Shown here: positions 56,464 to 64,000 of the stretch, piece after piece | Layout of the letters: each line of letters starts with the position of its first letter | How positions within the stretch are numbered: position 1 is the stretch's first letter | Assembly (NCBI GenBank): GCA_026119935.1 | Contig: JALRMH010000005.1 | Location: 558,001-622,000, forward strand | DNA: 64,000 nucleotides | Reading direction: 5' to 3' | DNA from: Endothia cerciana | Lineage: Eukaryota > Ascomycota > Sordariomycetes > Diaporthales > Cryphonectriaceae | The notes under the pieces: model-generated | Databases searched by the model: none | The model's input: the letters and a program-made list of their open reading frames with translations, nothing else | Told to the model about the DNA's origin: nothing | Made by a program: the position numbers and the translations under genes

Positions 56464-59400
56464 CGTCGTGCTCAAGTTGGTGGCCGTATTGCCATTTCAA
56501 GTATAGATGATGTCTTGCCTGCCAGCCTAGAAAGAATTGAAGAGCTGATCCTTCCTCTTGTATATTCGGGAGAATTGAAAACAAAGCACAGTCCTATCGC
56601 TCTTACGTACGAAGGAGTCCAGTGTCAAAAGGTTGTAGTCTTTCAAAGGGCCTGGTGATGACGAGAGAAATCAGGACAGGTCTATATTGCCTCTTTAGTA
56701 TAAGTCAACATAGAGCCATATTCCAATCGATGTCGGGGGTCGTGCGTGGACAGCTAGCAAGATATCCAGGAATCTCAGCCCTCGCTCGAGATGCGCCAGT
56801 CTGCCAAAGCTGGAAACTTGGCAATTTCAGGGTGGTTTGATGATCATCAATGGCTGACTAGCCAGATGTCAAGTCTGCAGGCGAGTCACGACTCACTTGT
56901 ACCTGATATTCTCCGAAGTTTCTGTATTCTTTGGAATTTCATGAGGTAACTCCTATCGTGAGGTCAGGTTCGTGTCATGGAGAGAGGTCAAGGTAGCCAG
57001 CCAGGTGCAAGGTGCGAATGGTCCTTGCATTCTGAAACACAAACTGACTTCGACGGTACCAGATCTGTGAAGAAACAGGCAAAAGAAAGAGACCCAGACA
57101 GCCATATTTTGACATGACATTCTGCGAAGACTAATATTTGCCCTTTGTTATACCTAGGTAGTTCAAAGGGTGGTATCGCAGAATCGTACGATTTTGGACT
57201 GCTGTGGGATACAGTCCTCGTTGGGTATCCACGTGGTGTAGCATCACTGACGTCTATGCCAAAACCTTGACATATAAAAAGTGTTTCACATGAGATGAAA
57301 GAAGTACCAAGCAAACCTTAATTATTTGTGCTCCATAATGCTTATAGACCGCTACCCCTGGAGCTCTCGGTAACTCCGTGGCACCGGGTGCTACGGGTTG
57401 GAATACGCGGGGCATCAGGTTGAAGGGCGTGCACCGGTGTTTGTATAGAAGTCCGGACCTCTGTGAAAGATTTTCAGTAGAAGAGTGGCATGGGGCAGTT
57501 CATATATATTCAAGTTTCGATTGGTAGCGTTGCCGTATGCCAGTGATGCCCGTCAAAGCCGTCTTGTTCCACATCATATTAAGCTCGACTGACCCTATAC
57601 CCCTCTCGATATTGCGAGACTCTCAAGGATGGACATCACACACATGTTCATCACGTGTGTATCCTACCAATGCACCCCACACCATCCCTGATGGTAGAAG
57701 AACGCGAAGGACGTGGACGAAGGCGACCACGTCTCGCACCCCTGAGCCTTTCAAGAGCTAATCAGTGGGCCGCGGATCAAGGGCTTTGGACAAATACCTT
57801 TGCAGAGTTTTGGTCAGGACTGGACGGTGAGATGGTCTCACCGGGCTCCCACCACCTAACTGTGATGAATCTATTTAGGTTTACGTACAACTACTAGTTC
57901 ATCGCCCAGGCGGAAATGCAACTCGCGGTAAGCATGCCAAGCAACTGTTGATAGTTGCCTCCCTCATAAGCTCCCTCTATAGTATTGGTCCAAGCTAGTG
58001 ATTATTAGGCTTTGGATGCACGGCAGCACCATATCTCGCCCAGCGCGTGAACGCCCCACAGCATGTCAAGTTGCTTTGAAGCTCTTGATTTTAGTCTCGG
58101 ACCTTTCACTTGCCTTATCTTGGCTTTCGTAGTGAGGAGGGTGAAGATATCGTCGTGTGCGTCCACAATAGCGTCGTCAGAAGATGGGTTGGAAGTATGT
58201 CAAATAGCATATGTTGCAGCCAGTATATATCTGCAGGAGGCAAGCATGACAGAATAGGCCCCAAAGAACACAAAGACATAGAACAGCCGAGCTCTTAGTA
58301 AGTAGGGGCTGTTGGTAGCAGGGGCTCCAGTGCAGACTGAGAGGCTGCACACAGTATTACTAATAATTTGATCCACTTAGAAGACGACCTTCGTCATCTG
58401 TTGCTCCCGGGCTCGGAGCCCTGATGGATGAGGGTGCCATCCAGGAGGAATCGGATCCATCCAGCTCTCGAGCCGGAATAGGTTGTTGGAAGAGTGTCTG
58501 CAGAGCAGAGTGCTATTCACTTGCCCCTGATTTGGCATGTGCCCGGAATAGAGTTTGCCACGGCGTTGCATCCCGCCTATAGTACCATTTGCCGCGCGAA
58601 AGAACTCAGGGGACCGCTATTCTCCTCAAGTCTCCTGAAGTTGGTTAGGCTAGCACTCAAAGATCGCAAGTCCTTAGCCTCTAGGGTGGAGCGTGAGGAT
58701 GCGGGCCGCCGCCCCCAGAAGCATGCCCGTTCCCGGGGGTGAAGCCGCGTCAACTTGTTGATCCCCTCGTAACACCGCCAGGCGAGTCCGAGGAGCTTGA
58801 AGCCTGGACCTTGAGGATCAGCGGTCAAAGCGATCATTGCAGATGTGACATGTCAGTTTCTCGCTTCCGGAGCTTGCTGCTGCTGCTAGGCTTGGAAATC
58901 GTGGCGAAGCTTCCAGCCCCGAGTCAAGTGTCTAGTCTTTGATAAACCTAGATCCCCCACTATCAGTCCCCAGCGCCGTTAACGGGTTTGCGATGCACAA
59001 GGTGGTCTAAGCCCAAGTTGATCTTGCTTGGAGGCTCCCCACAGGGCACGCGGTAGCCTTGCCGCCTATAACGCTCCAGGGGCCGCTATGGGATCACCGC
59101 CCCGGGGACGCTTGAGTCGCATCCGCAGATTCTTCCCTGCAATATCACTTCTGTAATAATACACACAGTATCCTCTCGAATCGCTGCGACCGATGCGATC
59201 CCGCCATCTCGTAGAAGCGCTGCTAGCGGCTCAGAAGTTTGCATTAGGCGATTACAGGTCAATCTCTAATTGTGAGGTGTCACCGGATTAGGAGCCTAGG
59301 AGAGGAATTTTTGCAACAGGAAGCAAATGCGGATTGGTTGGTATTGGAGCGCCCGTAACACACAAAGCAAAGGGAGGCGGTCTCTAATCAAACAGGGAGT

Positions 59401-59631
59401 AGGGGTCCGTGGTCACTCCAAGGGACGGGGAGTTTGGCAGGCCGTCACCAGCGTGGATTTCACGTTTTCGACCCAGACATCGTATAACATAAACGGTAAG
59501 CCCGCCAAAATGCAAGTTCTTGGTGTCCCTAATCCTCTCCATCAATCAGTTCTGTGCGAGGGTTGTTCGGTCACGTCACTCCATCTCTGAGCGTCATCCC
59601 GGTTTTGCTAAGTCGGAAGCTTGTCAGTATC
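56464..59631. other. 3.2-kb divergent region without a supported gene
   Basis: Between the 7-TM gene (-) and the flavohemoglobin gene (+). Contains TACCTAGGTA at 57151-57160. The GC-rich segment at 58960-59140 may be part of the flavohemoglobin promoter. Short frames lack domains. Confidence 0.5.
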
Positions 59632-61017
59632 ATGGCCTTAACAAACAAGGAGGCCCAGTTGGTAAAATCGACCATCCCGTTTTTGAGGGAGCAGGGCGAG
59701 ACCGTCTCCGACATAGTGTACAGTACCCTTATTAAGAGGCATCCGGAACTGAACAACACTCTGAACCTGATTCACCTCAAGGATGGTCGACTCTCTCGCG
59801 CTCTCACCGTGGTCATCCTCCGCTTCGCCTGCAACATTAACCACACCTACGAGCTGATCCCCAAATTGGAACGAATCTGCAACAAGCATTGCACCCTGGG
59901 CATCCAGCCGGAGCATTATGAAATCCTCGGCGGCCTTCTCATCGAAACCTTCCAGAAGGTCATGGGCCCCTCCCTGACCCCGGAGATGAAAGCAGCGTGG
60001 ACAAAAGCCTACAATATCCTGTCGCGCATGCTGATCGGCAGGGAACAGATCATCTACAAGGACTTCGAGCGCTACGACTGGCCGACATGGAGGAAGTTCA
60101 AGATCGACCGTAAGGTCTGCGAAGCCGACGACCTGTGGAGCTTCCACCTGGTTCCGGTCGACGGCAAGCGGCTGCCAAAGTTCTTCCCGGGCCAGTACAT
60201 CAGCGTCAGGCTGTTCGTGCCAGAGGTCGGCTACCACCAGACGAGACAGTACTCGATGTCGGACTCGCCCAAGAGCGGCGACGAGTACCGGATCACGCTG
60301 AAGCGGGCTGTCGCGCCCACGTGCCACCACGACCCCGGGATGGTCTCGACCATCCTGCTCGACCGCACCAAGACCGGCGAGGAGATCGAGGTCAGCCACC
60401 CGTCGGGCGACTTCTACCTGGACACGACGGTGCCGAGCAGCGTGCCTGTCGCGCTCATCTCCGCGGGCGGCGGCGTCGGCCCGCTCGTCGCGATCCTCAA
60501 CGCCGTCACCGAGGAGCAGCCCCAGCGGCACGTCAGCTGGATCCACGGGTGCCGCAACGAGGTGCCCTTCAGCATGCGGCTGAAGGTCCTCAAGCGGCGG
60601 TGCCAGAACCTGCAGACGTGCATCTTCAAGACCTCCCTGCAGCGCGGTGATGTCGCCGGCGTCACGTACGACCACCACTGCAGGGTGAACCTGCACAAGA
60701 TCTGTCCCGCCCTGCTGCACACGGGCAATGCATCTGCGGAATACTACATTTGTGGGCCAGAAGAGTTCATGAAGGCCATGATGCAGCAGCTGATCGACAT
60801 GGGCGTCAGCAACACGCGCATCAAGACGGAACTGTTTAGTGTGGGCGAGATGACGCTAGAATCGGTGTGTGGATATATGACAAGTTCGACTAGGACGTCG
60901 TTGTCTTCATCTGCTGCTAGTATCGGTATGTTCCCACTTCTTTGTCTTAGAATCCCCGACGATGTCGCACTTGCCATTGCAACTCTCGATCTGGCGGCTG
61001 CGGCAACCGACCGATAA
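59632..61017 (+). CDS. Flavohemoglobin (nitric oxide dioxygenase), divergent
   Basis: Globin plus FAD/NAD reductase protein that oxidises NO to nitrate. Single exon, 461 residues from ATG 59632; the frame is open upstream but the first residues of the globin fold start here (TNKEAQLVKSTIPFL). Seen: globin domain 1-150 with B10 Tyr30 and proximal His86 (ICNKHCTLGIQPEHYEI); FAD domain with RQYSMS, the R-x-Y-S motif; and an NAD domain with 'LISAGGGVGPLVAIL' and 'EYYICGPEEFMKAM'. Oddities: the distal E7 Gln of typical members appears replaced (DGRLSRAL in place of G-x-Q-x-x-AL), and the usual AGVG-x-TP reads AGGGVGP. After the usual end (ELFSVGEMTLE) there is an extra tail of about 50 residues; a GTATGT donor-like site at about 60926 suggests the tail may be an unspliced intron reading. 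Upstream peptide 59509-59631 is not supported as coding. Confidence 0.88.
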   Translation: MALTNKEAQLVKSTIPFLREQGETVSDIVYSTLIKRHPELNNTLNLIHLKDGRLSRALTVVILRFACNINHTYELIPKLERICNKHCTLGIQPEHYEILGGLLIETFQKVMGPSLTPEMKAAWTKAYNILSRMLIGREQIIYKDFERYDWPTWRKFKIDRKVCEADDLWSFHLVPVDGKRLPKFFPGQYISVRLFVPEVGYHQTRQYSMSDSPKSGDEYRITLKRAVAPTCHHDPGMVSTILLDRTKTGEEIEVSHPSGDFYLDTTVPSSVPVALISAGGGVGPLVAILNAVTEEQPQRHVSWIHGCRNEVPFSMRLKVLKRRCQNLQTCIFKTSLQRGDVAGVTYDHHCRVNLHKICPALLHTGNASAEYYICGPEEFMKAMMQQLIDMGVSNTRIKTELFSVGEMTLESVCGYMTSSTRTSLSSSAASIGMFPLLCLRIPDDVALAIATLDLAAAATDR

Positions 61018-63141
61018 ACTTCCCCCCCTGATGCCCTCGCGCATACCCTCGACATCACATGATAGTAATCTTAAACTCCACATGACTGACTCGGTATATA
61101 CCATGCAGATGTCTCGGAGAAACACAAACCGCGACACGCCTCAAACATAACCAGATAACAAACTCTATCGCCTGCGCCTTGGCCAAGCGCCCGGCAGTCG
61201 AGGAAACCGCACGATCCGACAAGGCGACTTACGAGGCGGCGGCTATGCCGCCCCTGAAAAATAAAAAATAAAAAATTGATCTGATCGCAGCATGAAGTCG
61301 ATGGTCGGTGGCGGGCATGACGACGGCAGCCCGTCAGCACCGAAGGCAGGCTTGCTACCGCAGCTCCAAGAGAGAGGCCCAATCCTGGCCGACTGGGGGT
61401 GGTCTGTGGTCCATACAGACTGCTGTGGACGGCCTCGCACACTTGCCATTGGCAGCAAGAGCATCAATCTGCGTTCTCACGGCTTTGTCGATTAGCAGGA
61501 GTATTTATCCACTCCGGAACGGCCGAGCAGTGGGGTGTACGATGCCAAGAAGCCCTGTGATTTTGGATCGGAAAGTGAGGGACCTGACCAAAACCCTTGG
61601 GCTTGCAGTTTTTTCCGACCAGAGCCCCAGGGCGCATTGTTGTCGGGTTCACATCTTGACATCAGCCGGGCTAGTAGCTAATACACACATACCCCGAGTC
61701 GAGCTTGGGCAGTGAGCTTGAAGATATTTTGCCATCCTCTGCGCCATCTGAAACATTGGTCGACTTACTGTTGGAATCACTCATGCTGACGCCACATCCT
61801 GCACTTCCGGCCGTATGTATTCAAGTCCTATGATGCCCTTCCTTGTCAGTCATCAACGGGGACATATCTCTGGCGTGGGCTCCTGGTGGCAGACTTGTTA
61901 CTCGTGGGTGTTCCCCTCGAGGGCGTTAGTCAAGTCCTGCCGGCGCTGCGGCAGCACCATCTGTCGAGGGCTAAAAAGTTGGTAAGGGTCGTCTATGTGG
62001 GAAAGACTGCTGATGAGGAAAGGCTATTAACTGAGCTGACCCTCACTTCAATGCTGTAAATAAATCAAGAAGTATGACCAGAATGGTTGGTTGGGGGGGG
62101 GGGGGGGACCAAGAACAGTTATAGTTTCGACGAGCTGCACTCGCTATCGTCAGCCGCGAATCACACCATGCCCTCCCCGTCGGGTTTATTTCGTCCTTTG
62201 ATTGACACCCGCAGCACCTGGCTTCCCGTTTTTCAGGACTTGGTGTTGAAGAAGAGGGTCGTTCTGTGCGGCAAGGCCCCCTACAGAACTCATAAGTGAG
62301 AGGTAGACGACGTCCTGGTTAATCGCGCAAGTAGAGAGATTACAGTACCATGGATGCATGCCAACGGGCGCCAGATGACCGTGACACATTGACACATCTT
62401 CGCACGACAGATGCCATCTTTCTCCGAGTCTCGGATAAGCAGCCACTCACGAGCATCTCGCCATATTTGCATTTGTCTGTCGGCCCTCGAAGTTCTGGCA
62501 TCCTGACGAATGCCGGTCGGACCAGCTCATATAAGCCCAGCAAATGGTCTCTTCACAGTTTCGCTCCACTTTCCTGTCACAATGGCAACGGGACATGAGA
62601 CATCAGAGGCTGGAATGATTCGGCTGTGTAGCCTGATCTCTGGAATGTAACAAGCTCGACCGAGCGGCGGCTGCTGCTGGAATGCCAGATGGGGAGTTCT
62701 TCCCTTGCCGCAGAATCGCTAGCAGGCATTTATTTGACCCCGTGTGACCGCCCTCCGCTTCCGTTGCATAATTTCTCGCCGCCTAGAGAAGAGGTTTTGT
62801 TATGGTATCTCCAACAAGAATCCAACAAAATCTTTGCATCCTATCGTCTTGAGAGCAGCGGGGCCTCTCATTGCGCCGCTGCGCTTGGGTCCTCTTCGCT
62901 ACGCAACAAACGGTAGTCCATCATTGCGACGACATCCCCATCACCGTTCGGGTATTCTCGTGGTGCGTAGACTCATCATCCGGTCGGACAACTGTTGTCT
63001 TTAGCCCAGAAGTAGGAGTGGTATCGTTCTAGGTATATGGCCCAGGTTCCGGAACATCGCCAACGATCTGCCACTAAAGTGTCGGAGGTATATCGGGGCT
63101 CCTTAATCTCGTGATCGATCTTCGTCAGGTCATATCGCCTC
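61018..63141. other. 2.1-kb convergent region without a supported gene
   Basis: Between the flavohemoglobin 3' end (+) and the 3' end of the edge gene (-). A run of 15 G lies at 62093-62107. No gene supported. Confidence 0.5.
62093..62107. repeat. Homopolymer, 15 G
   Basis: Uninterrupted run of 15 G between convergent genes. Confidence 0.85.
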
Positions 63142-64000
63142 TCAGCCCCAGCCGAGCATCTCGAGGGTGTTCTTCGTCTCTAGGCCACCTAGCCCAGCAA
63201 CGCCGAGCGAGCGGACCTGCGAGCCCTTTCTCAAACGCTGCAGCCCCACGGCGACCTTCCAGCCCTCCTCCTCATTGATGACGAACATGTATCGCTTTCC
63301 GTCCTGGTCTCGAATCGTCGCTCGCAGAAGGTGAAGTCCCTTGGCCTTCCAGTCCCCGGTCTGTGTCGTGCTGTTAGTACGGGTTGAGCCGGACGCCACG
63401 CTGGAGGCGTCGTCGTGGAGGTTCGAAGGACCAAACTTGGATGCGCAGTCGCCAAGCCGACAGGAGCCCCTGCAGGAGGCCAGCATCTCGGCGAGGTAGG
63501 TATCCGCGTCGTCGCCTAAAAGCGTCTTGGGGTTTCCTCTCTCCGCGGCGCGCAACCTAACACTCCCTCCCGTCGTCTTGGCGAAGAAAGCAGTACTGAT
63601 CTTGTTCAAAGCAGGGGTCTGTCTGGTTTTCGAACCGCTGGGGGACGGGGGGGAATTCGCGGCAATCGCGCAAGCCAAAAAGTGCACGGGACACCATACC
63701 TCTACCATCTTGAGGGTCCAGGCCTTGACGTCCCACTCCCGCTGTGCCACACCTCGGACGTCGTCGTCGATGAAGAGACCCTCCGTGGTGATGCGGAGGA
63801 TGAGGCCATCAGTGACGGAGCCGACACCCGAGATGAGCTGGGAGGCGGGTGTCTTGGCGAACTGGTTCATGAAGCAGTAGACTGCCTTGATGACGATCTT
63901 GTCGGGGTCCTTCGTCGAGTATGGACCACGCACGGAAGGCGGCGGCGTCGTACGCGCCGTCGACTGCGACGGAGCCCACGACGACTCCGACAGGTCCGAG
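63142..64000 (-). CDS. Conserved fungal protein, C-terminal part (cut by the right edge)
   Basis: Function unknown. The frame is open from the stop at 63142 to the window edge, about 286 codons, so the N-terminus lies outside. Seen: a Ser/Thr/Pro-rich start; a beta-rich segment 'GSVTDGLILRITTEGLFIDD' followed by 'EWDVKAWTLK', which looks like a PH-like or similar small beta domain; a low-complexity linker with six cysteines, four of them within 20 residues; and a second beta segment 'LHLLRATIRDQDGKRYMFVI' with 'EEGWKVAVGLQRLRKGSQVR' and a C-terminal helix ending in LGWG. A GTATGG-like donor follows 'WTLKMVE', with a CCCCCAG acceptor 62 bases later; using it shifts the frame, so I keep the unspliced reading but am not sure of it. 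Codon use is strongly coding. Confidence 0.7.
   Translation of the reverse strand, partial: SDLSESSWAPSQSTARTTPPPSVRGPYSTKDPDKIVIKAVYCFMNQFAKTPASQLISGVGSVTDGLILRITTEGLFIDDDVRGVAQREWDVKAWTLKMVEVWCPVHFLACAIAANSPPSPSGSKTRQTPALNKISTAFFAKTTGGSVRLRAAERGNPKTLLGDDADTYLAEMLASCRGSCRLGDCASKFGPSNLHDDASSVASGSTRTNSTTQTGDWKAKGLHLLRATIRDQDGKRYMFVINEEEGWKVAVGLQRLRKGSQVRSLGVAGLGGLETKNTLEMLGWG

Noticed and set aside
59638..60720. 360-codon minus-strand frame opposite the flavohemoglobin gene
   Set aside because: Antisense of a GC3-rich coding sequence; no domain, and the sense strand shows globin, FAD and NAD motifs.
1..64000. Secondary-metabolite gene cluster
   Set aside because: A regulator, a transporter, an SDR and a cluster-type membrane protein are present, but no backbone enzyme or P450, and they are separated by tens of kilobases and unrelated genes.
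1..64000. Transposable elements, CRISPR arrays, rRNA genes
   Set aside because: No reverse transcriptase, integrase or transposase motifs, no long terminal or inverted repeats, no spaced direct-repeat arrays and no 5S-like sequence were seen by eye.

Overview
The window reads as nuclear DNA of a filamentous ascomycete (Pezizomycotina, probably Sordariomycetes). Genes are broken by 50-105 bp introns with GTRNGY donors, CTGAC/CTAAC-type branch points and CAG/TAG acceptors. The gene content is typically fungal: an AA9 lytic polysaccharide monooxygenase, a CRH-type GH16 cell-wall enzyme, a PTH11/rhodopsin-like 7-TM protein, a Zn2Cys6 regulator, a type I metacaspase, a PTR2 peptide transporter and a calpain. 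The genus cannot be fixed from the sequence.

Layout. 0-12 kb holds a GNAT acetyltransferase, an SDR oxidoreductase, a metacaspase, a Mediator subunit 22 homologue, a possible small Cys-rich protein and a PTR2/POT peptide transporter, all on +. 12-16 kb is gene-poor and contains a decayed multi-pass membrane-protein gene. 16.7-26.8 kb carries PUS1 (-), a remnant of a SANT-like gene (+), an AA9 LPMO (-), a NiCoT nickel/cobalt transporter (+) and a single-pass Cys-rich/Ser-Thr-rich surface protein (-). 26.8-34.4 kb is a long stretch with no gene I can support. 34.4-38.4 kb is one large calpain-like protease gene. After a 4.3 kb gap come the GH16/CRH gene and a multi-pass membrane protein. 48.5-56.5 kb carries a ten-exon Zn2Cys6 factor, an intron-containing tRNA-Gln, a Gfo/Idh/MocA oxidoreductase and the 7-TM protein with a GC-AG intron. 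59.6-61.0 kb is an unusual flavohemoglobin. The right edge cuts a conserved fungal gene.

The genes do not form an evident pathway or biosynthetic cluster: no PKS, NRPS, terpene synthase or P450 is seen. They read as ordinary dispersed loci. Exon structures were reconstructed by hand from splice signals, frame and family motifs, and are given so they can be checked against RNA.

The main unusual signals are these. (1) There are many C/G homopolymers of 11-18 nt; two reconstructed reading frames (the Zn2Cys6 factor and the decayed membrane protein) each miss exactly one base at such a run. (2) The flavohemoglobin departs from usual positions in the haem pocket and nicotinamide motif. (3) The calpain has a very long charged tail with a CCxCxxC knot. 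(4) The membrane-protein pseudogene has two CAG-to-TAG type stops. (5) The tRNA-Gln has a defective acceptor stem.
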